From positions 29,017,008-29,081,007 of the forward strand of contig CM017572.1 in NCBI GenBank assembly GCA_007844125.1: a stretch of DNA of 64,000 bases, read 5' to 3'. A model generated the notes under the pieces. The model did no database searches, had not been told where the DNA came from, and saw only the letters and a program-made list of their open reading frames with translations. The stretch comes from Sinonovacula constricta (taxonomy: Eukaryota; Mollusca; Bivalvia; Cardiida; Solecurtidae). Both the position numbers and the translations under genes were made by a program. Shown one piece after another: positions 24,640 through 37,472 of this stretch; positions within the stretch are counted from its first letter, which is position 1, and each line of letters opens with the position of its first letter.

Positions 24640-26548
24640 CAAGAACAAGATGTATGTGTTGCTAACTAGTCAATAGTCAACCTGCACCGAGCTTATCAGT
24701 AGGAAACACAATAACTCAATCTTATCACAATAATGTTTAAATAAATGATTCAAATTATTTGAATTAAATGGCTTTGCATAGTTAGTGTATAGTTTGTATG
24801 CTTTAAATCGGACTTCATTTGGTTGTGGGTTTTTAATTAGATTCAGCTTAAGTTTAACATGAGATCTGTTTCCAACCTGGCAATGAAAACTTCCATTGAA
24901 TATGTGTATTCATTAATAGATCCCAACTGGCTTATGATTACCTTAATTCATGACAGTAATCAGAATGTGTATGCTTTGCATCCTCAGCATGTTTACATCA
25001 TGAAAGTTGTAAATACACCTCTAGTGGAGGGCCTAAAATGGGTACATTCTACTTTATTAAATATAATAAAATAAACATGATAGTCATGAGGAACTGTTAA
25101 ACCAAATTTATAACTGTTGCTAACCTTTGGACTGTTTGCCCAGAACCAGAATTAAATGCTCCAATCAAAATCCACCGACTATGGTTAATGCGTAATCAAA
25201 CTGTAATGACATGTAAATATAGGTCAGTTTACAAGTGCTACTTTATATAAGAACTCATTGGTTAATTGAAAGGACATGCTGATATCCAGGAAAGTACTGT
25301 TTCAGAGAACTTTACCCTGTAATAAGAAAACACATTGTTTAAACAATGTAATGCATATTAAAGAAATTACACTGATTTTATCCACGACTTGCCTACATTA
25401 AGCATATAGGTTCATAGATATGGACAGCTTATGGTACATTGTCCGCAAATAAAGAACATGTTAACTTGGCTGAGAATTTTTTTGTCAAAACCCGGAAGAA
25501 TATGCATCGATCTTACCAATAAGCGGCCTCAATTTGCAACACTCGATCTGGCTGAATATGCTGGCTGCTTGAAGGTCAGTATTAACTATTATAAAACAGT
25601 TACAGACACTCTATGTTGCTTCAATGGGATTATGTAAATGTTCCACTAAAGAGAAACTATCATTCAATTAAAGGACTACGCCCATTGATGCGCCATTTAT
25701 GTACGACACGGAAGTGGATGCCTCGTTCCGATTTTGTTCGTTGACCCGGCGTTTCAGTACAAAACATGTACGAAGCCGGTAACCGTTTATTTACCTTCAC
25801 CCTTGATTTAGGTGGGCCGATATGACTAAGTAGCGAATAGGAGTCATATTTCCGACTAGATCACTCATTTGCAAATATGACTTCTTGAAGCATTGCTAAA
25901 CCATTGTTTTGAAAAAAATATTATTTAAAAGTTTGTCTCTCTTTTGATGACTGGTTTTTGCTTATTACACATCAGTCAATGTTGTTAAAATATCTTGCTC
26001 CTAGCCTAAGTTATGCCTCTTTTTTGTGAAAGAAAATATCAAAACATGACACAGTTCTCAACATTAAGTGCAAAAAACATGTATTTCATTTTTGGTTTTA
26101 ACATTAATAATTTCAGTGCTCCATGATCAATAACATAAAAATTACAAAATGTACTTAAAGCATGTATTATACAAGAAAAGACATCTTGAAAGGTTGGCAA
26201 CTACTCTTTATTGGGACAAAAACCAGGAAATAGACAAAATACATGAAGTTATTTCGGTTCAGGCTCTTTATTATGCTTGGAAACATCTAATTTAGATGAT
26301 GTATCATGTAAAGACAAACTAATAAAGGATTAACTGTTAGTAACTTGTGGTGTGAATCCAAGTTTTTTTAGTATGTACAATATTAAAATCTTTATTTCCA
26401 CTATTATATAGGTGATATGCATTCTATTTTCTTCACAAATGAACAATAGAACAATTTCAAAGTTATGCAATGTACATGAATATAGTACACATAAATGAAA
26501 TGATAGTCATAAAAGTCTCATGATTTGAATTTGATTGTAATGTAATGA
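24640..26548. repeat. 5' flank block of gene A (matches 50060-53609)
   Basis: Shared non-coding flank. It includes the empty TTAA site at 25339-25342, which in unit B holds a 1.18-kb element. Short frames only. Confidence 0.55.
25640..25880 (-). promoter_or_regulatory. Candidate promoter / non-coding first exon of gene A
   Basis: This stretch about 1.1 kb upstream of the ATG is richer in CpG than its surroundings and closely matches 52320-52520 upstream of gene B. On the minus strand a possible donor (GTGAAG^GTAAAT near 25795) could end a non-coding exon joined to the acceptor near 24636. This is inference from conservation and position only. Confidence 0.25.
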
Positions 26549-27835
26549 AACAGTGAACATGCACTGAACTGTGAATAAGGTAGCCAGTCAATTTGATACA
26601 AAAACAGAAACAGTGAACAGGAACTGAACTGTGAATAAGTAGCCAGTCAATTTGATACAAAAACAGAAACAGTGAACATGAACTGAACTGTAAATAAGGT
26701 AGCCAGTCAATTTGATACAAAAACAGAAACAGTGAACAGGAACTGAACTGTAAAAGAGGTAGCCAGTCAATTTGATACAAAAACAGAAACAGTGAACATG
26801 AACTGAACTGTAAATAAGGTAGCCAGTCAATTTGATACAAAAACAGAAACAGTGAACAGGAACTGAACTGTGAATAAGGTAGCCAGTCAATTTGATACAA
26901 AAACAGAAACAGTGAACATGAACTGAACTGTAAACAAGGTAGCCAGTCAATTTAATACAAAAACAGAAACAGTGAACAGGAACTGAACTGTGAATAAGGT
27001 AGCCAGTCAATTTGATGTAAAAACAGAAACAGTGAACAGGAACTGGACTGTGAATAAGGTAGCCAGTCAATTTGATGCAAAAACAGAAACAGTGAACATG
27101 AACTGAACTGTAAATAAGGTAGCCAGTCAATTTGATGCAAAAACAGAAACAGTGAACAGGAACTGAACTGTGAATAAGGTAGCCAGTCAATTTGATACAA
27201 AAACAGAAACAGTGAACAGGAACTGAACTGTGAATAAGGTAGCCAGTCAATTTGATGTAAAAACAGAAACAGTGAACAGGAACTGAACTGTGAATAAGGT
27301 AGCCAGTCAATTTGATGTAAAAACAGAAACAGTGAACAGGAACTGAACTGTGAATAAGGTAGCCAGTCGATTTGATGTAAAAACAGAAACAGTGAACAGG
27401 AACTGAACTGTGAATAAGGTAGCCAGTCATTTTGATGCAAAAACAGAAACAGTGAACAGGAACTGAACTGTGAATAAGGTAGCCAGTCAATTTGATACAA
27501 AAACAGAAACAGTGAACAGGAACTGAACTGTGAATAAGGTAGCCAGTCAATTTGATGCAAAAACAGAAACAGTGAACAGGAACTGAACTGTGAATAAGGT
27601 AGCCAGTCAATTTGATGTAAAAACAGAAACAGTGAACATGAACTGAATTGTAAATAAGGTAGCCAGTCAATTTGATGCAAAAACAGAAACAGTGAACAGG
27701 AACTGAACTGTGAATAAGGTAGCCAGTCAATTTGATACAAAAACAGAAACAGTGAACAGAAACTGAACTGTAAATAAGGTTGCCAGTTAATTTGATGCAA
27801 AAACAGAAACAGTGAACAGAAACTGAACTGTGAAA
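26549..27835 (+). repeat. 60-bp minisatellite, unit A (about 21 copies)
   Basis: Exact 60-bp period, with each unit carrying AAGGTAGCCAGTCAATTTGA, AAAACAGAAACAGTGAACAG and GAACTGAACTGTGAATAAGG. Left-hand units alternate between an ACAGG/GTGAATAAG and an ACATG/GTAAATAAG form. Since 60 is divisible by 3, minus-strand frames stay open for up to 380 codons. These are not genes: several frames are open at once and no start, splice or domain supports them. Confidence 0.85.
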
Positions 27836-27839
27836 CTGG

Positions 27840-28884
27840 TAACTGTTAATGTTGAACTGTTGCTTACATAATTATGTATCAATCAATTTATGAATATCAA
27901 TTTCTACATAAACTCATACTTTAGTCTAAGTAATTAGAGGATTCTGGACACAACCTGTATGTGAGACAGTACACATTGCAAAAACAAAACCCAAGACGAT
28001 CTAAATGTCCATTCTTTCCAAATCCATAAATACTTATCAAATGCAATACTTATTAAAAAACTGTTTCATAGGGGTTGGGTCATGTTCTGAATTCGACCCG
28101 TGAAATAAAACTACTTTATATTTTATGAAAGAAGGCACGCACAATTTTGCATTAACATTAAGCCATGCTGTTTAAAAAAGATGTTTTGTCTACTCTAACT
28201 AATTTTTAGAATGTATGAAGTTTTAGTGAGAAAAATATATACATTGCCATGTGATAAAATCTGAGCCGTCAAATTAAACAAATGGATTGATTGGTGGTTC
28301 TTTGATGCCAGATAAATGGCAAGAGTTTGTATTTATGTATTATTTAACTTTGAGAGCAGGTAGCGGTATATGCGCAATAAATACACTAGATCTCCTTTAC
28401 AGCGCGGTCTGTTATAGTGCAAGCTCCATTATAGCGTTGTGGCTGGATGGCTGTCAAAATTTGTCAGTTATGATTTTCCACATCATACCAATCAGGCTCT
28501 ATTAACTTCAGGTCCTGTTCTGTGGAAGTAATGCGTGATAAAAGTTAAGCCTGAGCAAGGAATCACAGGAAATCACAGAAAATTTGCTTTCATTCAAAGC
28601 TAAGTAATTTTGAGATCTGCAAAACTAGGAGAATACATAAGCTAACCTAGTATCTATCGACAATTTTATGCAGAGCATGAAACAATTACGTCCAGACCTC
28701 TTGGTACGAAATAATCCACTCATAAGAATACCAAATATGAAGATAAAGCGTGTACTCCTAGTGACCTCTGATCTATTGTGTGTGACCGAAAATGTATATG
28801 ACTTTGGAGCTAGTAAAGCTACATATTATCATGGTAATAAATCACTCAGTACAAGATTACGCCAGGGATCAATATTTAATTTCA
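27840..28884. repeat. Tail block, first part, unit A (matches 54676-56280)
   Basis: Non-coding, with for example ACCTGTATGTGAGACAGTAC and AAATGGATTGATTGGTGGTT in both units. Unit B has two extra pieces (54722-54985 and 55141-55405). Confidence 0.6.
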
Positions 28885-28888
28885 TTAA

Positions 28889-29306
28889 AGGTGGTTTTCG
28901 ACAGTTTGAACCAAAACTTTTTTTCATTAAACATCATAATAAACAATTTTTACCTGAACAGCTGTCGCAAAATGCTGTTTATGTATGTCCTACACCTGTC
29001 TGAAAAGTGGACCATAACGCCACAATCGTCACTTCAAACATGTATTTTCCATTTCAGCCATGCTGCACAGTTAGCTATTTTAAACTAAGAAAACCACGTG
29101 ACTACTTATTTTTCACCTCATCTACGTCATCCACTGTTACGTCGATGTCTATTTTTAGCAGGAATCCCAATCGTTCTTACATGTATTTACAGGTTTTCAA
29201 AGAATGTCAAAGCTTAGACTAAAGTATGATTTTTTACAAACACACCAAACAGTTGTCAGATATTGTTACATATGTTAGATATACACAAACTGTTAGATAC
29301 CATCTT
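28889..29306 (+). mobile_element. TTAA-flanked MITE, copy 2 (internal deletion)
   Basis: Left end AGGTGGTTTTCGACAGTTTG after TTAA (28885-28888). The right end ACTGTTAGATACCATCT is followed by an extra T and then TTAA. About 60 bp of the interior is missing compared with copies 1 and 3. It shares its flanks with 56285-56762, so the insertion predates the duplication. Confidence 0.7.
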
Positions 29307-29530
29307 TTAAAGACAACACATAAAGACATATGCTATGAATCGCAGAATTGGAAAGGAAAGAAGGACATGTTTTTGTCTTGGTGTCATAAAAGCTGAAAAT
29401 AGTCAAATAAATGTTCGGTCTTTATTGTGAGAGGAGTGGTAAATCAGGGAACTTTTAGCAGATACTGCTAAGTCTATAAGTCTATGGTGATTGGGGTCAA
29501 ATATTACAGATGATCTGTTCATTGCCTCAA

Positions 29531-29557
29531 GGGGGTGGGGGGGGGGGGGGGGGGGGG
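29531..29557 (+). repeat. Poly(G) tract, unit A
   Basis: G-run with one T. The matching place in unit B is 56977-57005, also G-rich, with A and T interruptions. Confidence 0.75.
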
Positions 29558-30162
29558 TTAGAAATTATTAAAGTCCTCATTAAAGTATACAAGTTGTGTT
29601 AATTTTCAAATTCTGTATATTTTATATTACACTTGTTTTACCTTAAACGATGGCAGAAATGAACAGTACATATGCTTTATTTCTGACGCATATTATCAAT
29701 TTACAAAACAAATAAACAGACACATAAGTTCATATATAATGGCGGCGGTTATGAGGAAAAAAGGGGGGATAAAGGCTAAGAAAGAAAACTAGCAAAGGAT
29801 GCGAACAGTCCTCCATACTCGCACACATGTGCACACGCACATATGCTACGCACCCAAATGTGAATAGCGCTTATATTTAATTTCTTAGTTATATCGGACA
29901 ATCCAGTTTACACAAAACACTAACAAACACCAAATATGTAATTATAAGGCAATATGCAATAAGAAGCAATCTCAGTACAAGACTGATGATGTCCTGTTTT
30001 CTCTTATTTACGATGGTTAGGACAATTTCATGAAGCACTTGTTGGGCGAATTCACAGAAAATTGCATAATTTCACACCTATGTTACTAACTACAATTTTT
30101 AAAGACAGATTTTCAGTAAACATTGCATTTTTGACCTGTGTCACGCTCAAAGACATTTTGTC

Positions 30163-30167
<5 letters not shown>

Positions 30168-30245
<78 letters not shown>
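30168..30245 (+). repeat. (CT)n microsatellite, unit A
   Basis: About 38 CT dinucleotides with one TT interruption. Both flanks match 57614-57689. Confidence 0.9.
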
Positions 30246-30250
<5 letters not shown>

Positions 30251-32220
30251 CATATGTCACACTCGTTGATAAGGGGACATGTTGTGAATATCTAATTATC
30301 TTTTACCCTTACCTACCTCCCTTCCTGCCCACCGCCTTCATAGTTAAATCGTGATTGCAATACACATTGTTATATGTGTAACTTGATGCTAATTAAGAAT
30401 TTATTACACCTACCTTACTACCTAAGTGCATTGTTTGTGTGTCATTCGGTGTTTTTCGTAATAATAAATAATTATTTTAAGAAAAACAAACAAAAGCAAT
30501 AGTTCTAATATTAGGACATTTATGTTTAAAAAGTTAATACAATTTGAACGCTATAGTGAGCTAATGTATATTTATGCACCTTCCATAGCATATCTTACAA
30601 AAACTCGTGTGTTTTTGTTAATTTTGTCTTGTTGTCTTGTTGCTGTTGGTGGTGTTTTTGTTTTTGTTTTGTGTGTGTGAGGGAGGGGGTGGCTGGGGCG
30701 GCGGAGGGGTTATGTAAACCACACCATAAGAGATTGAGGTTCATTCAGAATACCGAAGGATCATACTATCAATGTATATATCTACATGTTTTTTAAACAT
30801 ATTTAATTAAACGTTAGTATTCATATTGTAGGGGCTATATAACTTACAAAGTAAGTAAAGTAAAGTTTAAAAAACCCATTTGCCGTTTGTTTTCTTTTGT
30901 TTCAGTCTGCAAAAAAGCAAAACTGATATTATTACTAGCTTTCGGGTTTAGAAAAATAGATATAAGACTATTATCTGTCAGCATTTTGATTCCAGACTGC
31001 AGCTAAATATTGACTTTGTAATTTTTTCTTTAAAAGAAATCAAATTAAATTAAAAAAAAACAGCAACAAAAAGTCTTATGCACATGACATTGTGATTTGT
31101 AATGTCATAAATAGTCATACCAAATTATTATTTTACTGTCAATGAGGAAAGTCACATGATAGCCTCTTAGATCCGATTGACCAGTTACACGCCCAACAAA
31201 CGATCATGTGCAAACAATATACTAGTCATCAATTTACTACATTGTTTGCAACTAACAGCAGATATAAAAGTATACTGACGACCTTTGCATAGCTGAAAAT
31301 TATGAACAGTGACTTTCAATTACTTTTTTTAAACTTCCTCGTAATTTCGTCATTTCCGGTAAGGAGCGAGGATAGGTTTGTACATTGTTTACTTTTTTTC
31401 GTTAGTTAAGAATCCGTGGGCTGACATCGTGTCTTTTATCGTTCAAATAATGTGGTGTAATATACAAACGAAAACAACCATTTATTTATTTTCTTTTTTT
31501 CTCATAATCATCTGCTATAAAAATGACGTAATGTGTTCAGTACCGCGACAATGTTCAAAGCAAAAGTTAAAAGTGCGGATCAAATTATCCAGAAGTCAAA
31601 AACATAATGGTAGCTGCAACTTACAATGTTGGCACGACAGCCAACATTATATTTAGAATGACTCAGTTGCACTGGCACAACATTAAATGACATCCAGTAT
31701 GACACTTAAATTCGGTTAAGTTTGAAGTGTGTTTTCGACATTTTTTCAACAACAGTTTATTAGGTTAGTTTATCATTGTTCTGCCACATCACGAAAGTGT
31801 CAAGTAAACATTATACTATACAATACATTTTCTGCATAATCATTGTAATAAAATGAGAGGTACTTATCGAGAGGACCCTATTGGAAGGGGTTTAAAGTCC
31901 CCGATTGCTATGTAAAAATATACGCCAAAGTCTTATCAACATCGCAACATATGCTATACTTTGAAAAGGCAAAGGACAAACGTATTTTTATATGCAAGTC
32001 AAAGGTAAAAAACAAAGAACAAACCTGTGTCTGTGTAAATAAAATTGCCCATTTTTTAAAAAAGTGATTGAATAGCTAAAGAAAAGAAACATGGGAAATT
32101 AGGAAATGTCCTTTTTAAAAAGTTGTATACTGATTATTATTTGAGGATTCATACTGAGAAAGGATATGCGATGTCGTATGGATAAAGTTCATCTGAACTT
32201 ATGCTTAGGGAAAAACAGAA

Positions 32221-33495
32221 AGAAAACAAAGTAAACATATATTTTTGTCTGAAACACCAGCCTTGGAGGGATAGGTCAATAGGTCTATAAATCCCAGATA
32301 TGTGGGTGAAATATATGATCATATCCACCAAACGATGACAGGGTATTAGAAAATGGTACACTTCCAAATTGCATGTAATTATTAGACGCTAATTTCAAAG
32401 TCTGCCATGGTTCTCATTCATGACTTAAAGATTTTTTATTAATCAAAGCGCTGAAAGTGGACTCCTACTAGGTACCTAGTTTTTTGAACCTATTTAAATA
32501 GCAGAGGGGAAATGCTTTTTTATTTAAGCCATAGATGAGGTTAATACTTTTGCATGTGAATTTCATTATTAGCCATAGTTTGCAGGTAGAGAACGTACAA
32601 AAATGTGATCCAATTATCTAAAACAAACAAACAGATCACTGCCTACCATACAGGAGGACAATTGCCAGGTATCTTAGATAGTTGTGACCCCGCCTCAGTG
32701 TCCCCATACTGCACGAGAATTTCTGCTCTGCTCTATTATCATACCTCACAGGTGGTTGGTTATCTCCGCGTCACATGACTCGCTGCTGGCTCCTGTTTGA
32801 CGAGAAAGGTCAGGCTTATTAAGTGTTTACAGTTGGGTTAGACATCTCACGAACAATGTTTCAATGTTAACGTGAGACAGATAGCATGTAGCAAGGGAAC
32901 AATTCCACTAACATGAGCTACTGTGATACTTAAGTTATTAAATGAAACAGGACAAAATATGTGTTATTTCTTTTATTACATTTATTTAACATTTCAAGAA
33001 AGCAGAACTAACTGGTTTATCTAATAAGAAATTTGAGTAAAAATCTTAATTGTAAACTAAATTGCCATCACATAATATTCTCTATAAACGAATGTTAACT
33101 TCATGCAGGTTTGTTTATCATTTCTAAAGAGGTTTCAAAAAGGAACTACAATCTGATTCCCAACTTCTAAGACAACTTGAAGATGGTGTATCATACCATC
33201 TTCTAAATTATTTCAATATCCAGTTCTGATATATAATGCACAAACAATAACTTATTCCTGATGTGAAATCTTGTTGTTTTTTTCCTGCGTGCACAACTGA
33301 TTATAATAAAATGTGCAAATTATTAGGCCTAAATCTTAGGCAATTTTTTCTGCACAAAGGCTAGCATAAGGTCAGTGTTGTTGCACAAGGGTAAAGAATG
33401 TGTCTAGTAAAAACAATAAGTGACATAATGGCTAATCTACAAGAAACGTCATGGATGCTTGACATCTAAGGTGGCGAAAGGAGCATGCGCTTAAA
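32221..33495. repeat. Lead block of the duplication unit, copy B
   Basis: Matches 60781-62136 throughout and 7561-8459 with gaps. No coding capacity. Confidence 0.75.
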
Positions 33496-33498
33496 ACG

Positions 33499-36354
33499 TG
33501 GTTGCCATCACATGATCAGACCACATACATATTTGCCATGACGTTATTAGAGCACATACACAGTTATCATGATGTTATTATGCCACATACATAGCTACCA
33601 TGATGCTATAATGCCACAAACATAGCTGCCATGACGTTATTAGGCCAAATACATATTTGCCATGACGTTATTAGATCCCATTGACAGTTGCCATGACATT
33701 ATTAGGCCACAAAAATAGCTGCCACGATGCTATAACGCCACATACATAGCTGCCATGATGCTATAATGCCACATACATAGCTAACATGATGCTATATTGC
33801 CACAAACATAGCTGCCATGACGTTATTAGGCCACATACATATTTGCTATTGTTATCAGAGCCCATTCATAGTTGCCATGACATTAAGGCCACAAACATAG
33901 CTGACGTTATGCTATAATGCCACAAATATAGCTGCCATGACGTTATTAGACCACAAACATAGCTGTTAAGACGTTATTAGGCCACAAACATAGCTGCCAT
34001 AAAGTTATTGGGCCACAAACATAAGTGCCATAACGTTATTATGCCACAAACACAGCTGCAGTAACGTTATTAGGATACAAATATAGATGTCATCATGTAA
34101 TTATACAACACATATAGCTCTTATGACATTATCAGGCCACAAATATAGCTGTCATGACGTTATTAGACCACATACACCGCAACCATAACGTTACTAGGCC
34201 ACAGACTAATGTATTGGCCTGACGTTGTCAGGCCAATACATAGCTGTCATGACGTTATTATGCCACATACATAGCTGTCATTATTTTATTAGACCACAAA
34301 CATAGCTGCTATGACGTTATCAGACCACAAACATAGCTGTAATGACGTTACTAGACAACATACGTAGCTGTAATGACGTTATTATGCCACATACATAGCT
34401 GTCATTATCTAATTAGACCACAAACCTAGCTGCTATGACGTTATCAGACCACAAACATAGCTGTAATGACGTTACTAGACCACACACATAGCTGTTATGA
34501 CGTTATTAGGCCACATACACAGCTGTTATGACGTTATTAGGCCACAGACATAGCTGTCATGACGTTATAAGACCATAAACATAGGTGCCATGACATTATT
34601 AGACCACAAGCATAGCTGCCATGACGTTATAAGATCATAAGCATAGGTGCCATGACATTATTAGACCACAAACATAGCTGTCATGACCTTATAAAACCAT
34701 AAGCATAGATGCCATGACATTATTAGACCACAAGCATAGCTGTCATGACATAATAAGGCCGCATACATATTTGCCATGACGTTATTAGAGTCCATTGATA
34801 GTTGCCATGACATTATTAGGTCACATACATAGCTGCCATGATGCTATAATGTCACATACATAGCTGCCATGATGCTATAATGCCACATCCATAGCTACCA
34901 TGATGCTATAATGCCACAAACATAGCCGCCATGACGTTATTAGGCCACAAACATAGCTGTCAAGGCGTTATTAGGCCACAAACATAGCTGCCTTAACGGT
35001 TTTAGGCCACAAACATAGCTGTCATAATGTAATTATGCCACAAACACAGCTGCATAACGTTATTTTGCCACAAACATAGCTGCCATAACGTTATTAAGCC
35101 ACAAACACAGCTGCCATAACGTTATTAGGATACAACCATAGATGTTATTATGCATTTATACCACACAGATAGCTCTCATGACATTATTAGGCCACGTCCA
35201 TAGCTGTCATGACGTTATCAGGCCACAAATATAGCTGTCATGACGTTATTAGACCACATAACTCGCAACCATAACGTTACTACGCCCGAACTTAGCAAGC
35301 ATGACGTTGTCAGGCCACATACATAGCTGTCGTGGCATTATTAGGCCACATACGTAGCTGTCATTATGTTATTAGACCACAAACATAGATGTTATGACGT
35401 TACTAGACCACAAACATAGCTTTAATGACGTTACTAGACCACAAACATAGCTGTAATGATGTTATCAGACACATACATAGCTGTTGTGACGTTATTAGGC
35501 CACATACACAGCTGTTATGACGTTATTAGGCCACTAACATAGCTGCCATGACGTTATAAGACCATAAACATAGGTGCCATGACATTATACGATCTCAAGC
35601 ATAGCTTTCATGACATAATAAGGCCACAAACATAGCTATTATGATGTTATCAGGCCACAAATATAGCTGTCATTACGCTATTAGACCACAAACATAGCTG
35701 TCATGACGTTATTAGACAACATACATAGCTGCCATAACGTTATTAGGCAAGGCAATAGCTACCATGTCGTTGTTAGGCCACATACATAGCTGTCATGACG
35801 TTATTCGGCAAGGCAATAGCTACCATGTCGTTGTTAGGCCACATACATAGCTGTCATGACGTTATTATGCTACAAAAACAGCTGCCATAATGTAATTAGA
35901 CCACAAACATAGCTGCCACAACGTTATTAGGCCACCAAAGTATCTGTCATGACGTTATTAGGTCACAAACATAGCTGTCATGACATTATTATACCACATT
36001 CATAGCTGCCATAATGTCATTAGGCGAGAAAAATATCTAGCATTACGTTATGAGGCCACAAACATAGCTGTCATGACGTTATTGTCACATACATAGTTGC
36101 CATGATTTTATGAGACCACAAACAAAGCTGCCATGTTGTAATAGGCCACATACATAGCTGCCATGACGTTATTATGCCACATACATATCTGTCGCTGTCA
36201 TGACGTAATCAGGCCACAAACATAGCTGTCATAATGCAATTAGACCACACACTTAGCTGCCATTACGTTATTAGACCACAAACATAGCTGCCATAACGTT
36301 ATTAGGCCCCAACATATCTGACATTACTTTATTAGGCCACAAACATAGCTGTAA
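33499..36354 (+). repeat. 31-bp minisatellite array, unit B, type-1 part (left)
   Basis: About 92 units of the form CCACAAACATAGCTGCCATG plus ACGTTATTAGG, with many variants (GCTGTCATG, GCTGTAATG). Units abut with no spacers. Higher-order repeats are visible (for example about 34270-34350 resembling 34370-34460; GGCAAGGCAATAGCTACCAT at 35744 and 35810). Confidence 0.85.
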
Positions 36355-37472
36355 CTAGAACTATCGCTGAATGCGATTCATACCCCCACCAATGTCCTTG
36401 ACAAAGCTGGTACAAGGGTAAGATGGGTTCTGCACATTGCCCAGTTGGGGTGAACATTTGAGTCAAGTTTTAAGAAAATCCTTACATTAGTGTAGAATTT
36501 ATAGGGCAGACACGACATATTGTCTTGTATTGATTGTAAGTAAATTTAAATACTTAAAAAGGGGCATAACTTTGTCAAAATGCAATACAGAGTTATGAAA
36601 CTTGACCTGCGTATCTTACTTGTGATACGTCATATATCTTTTAAGTTTCAAGCTAATGCCTGTGATAATTTCAGAAATATTCAAGTACATATTAAAATTT
36701 AAGAACATTTTCTAAGTCATTTTTGACCTTCAAGTGTGACCTTGACCTTAAGCCGGGACAAAGGTAACATAGGTTCTGCACATAACCTTGTTGAGTTGAA
36801 TATTTGAGTAAAGTTTGAAGAAAATTCTTCCATTAGTATAGGATTTATAGAGCGGACACGACATATTGTATAATACTTGATTGTATGTAAATTTGAAGAC
36901 TTAAAAGCGGCATAACTTTGTCAAAAAGCAATACAGAGTTATGAAACTTGACCTGCATATCCTAATTGTGACACTTCATATATATTTTAAGTTTCAAGCA
37001 AATACTTTTCTAGTTTCAGAAATATTCAAATACATGTAAAAAATTAAGAATATTTTCTAAATCAATGTTTGACCTTCAAGTGTGACCTTGACCTTAAGCC
37101 GGCAGAAGAGTAACATGGGTTCTGCACATCCCCTTGTTAAGGTGAACATTTGAGCCAAGATTAAAGAAAATCTTTCAATTAGTATAGGACTTACAGAGCG
37201 GACACGACATAATGTCTAATATTTGATTGTTTGATATTTGACCTTCAATTGCGACCTTGACCTTGAGATGACACATGTGGAACATAGGTTCTGCACATCC
37301 CCTTGTTGAGGTGAACATTTCAGCCAAGTTTAAAGAAAATCCTTCAATTGGTATAGGATTTATAGAGCGGACAAGATAATAGAGACGGACGGACGGACCG
37401 ACCGACGGACGGACGGACGCGACAAAGCGAATCCATTATAGCCCCCCCCCCACACATTTTGTGGTGGGGGTA
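36355..37472 (+). mobile_element. Dispersed non-autonomous element inside the 31-bp array
   Basis: A 1118-bp insert flanked by TAA (36352-36354 and 37473-37475). Removing it with one TAA restores a full-length satellite unit. An 11-bp inverted pair TACCCCCACCA (36381) / TGGTGGGGGTA (37462) lies near the ends. Internal ~345-bp repeats start at 36424, 36769, 37113 and (short) 37277 around GGTTCTGCACAT. An (ACGG)n run is at 37383-37420, and a G/C hairpin closes the right end. No open frame. Confidence 0.65.

Larger units (their letters stand above)
7561..32220. repeat. Tandem duplication unit A (about 24.7 kb)
   Basis: Direct repeat of 32221-60780. Matching blocks in order include 7561-8459 with 32221-33495, 10535-13190 with 40225-43097, the three exons, 24210-26548 with 49625-53609, the 60-bp array, and 27840-32200 with 54676-58600. 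The edges are set by the lead block that recurs near 7561, 32221 and 60781, and are uncertain by some hundreds of bases. Confidence 0.8.
29307..32220. repeat. Tail block, second part, unit A (matches 56767-58620)
   Basis: Shared up to about 30910 and again from about 31924. The 1 kb between (30912-31922) is present only in unit A and holds nothing recognisable. The segment at 31924-32060 (CAAAGTC.TAT.A.CAT.GCA) also occurs at 41680, 58350 and 58930. Confidence 0.55.

Noticed and set aside
26588..27730. 380-codon minus-strand open frame (and overlapping frames of 282 and 145 codons)
   Set aside because: It is a product of the 60-bp satellite: the period is a multiple of 3, two frames are open over the same bases, and there is no domain, splice context or ordinary codon variation.
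30062..30295. Open frames with Ser-Leu repeats
   Set aside because: They are the (CT)n microsatellite read in frame. The same happens at 57509-57797.
36355..37472. Helitron
   Set aside because: There is a hairpin near the right end, but the terminus is not CTRR, the left end is not TC, and the insertion is not between A and T without duplication.
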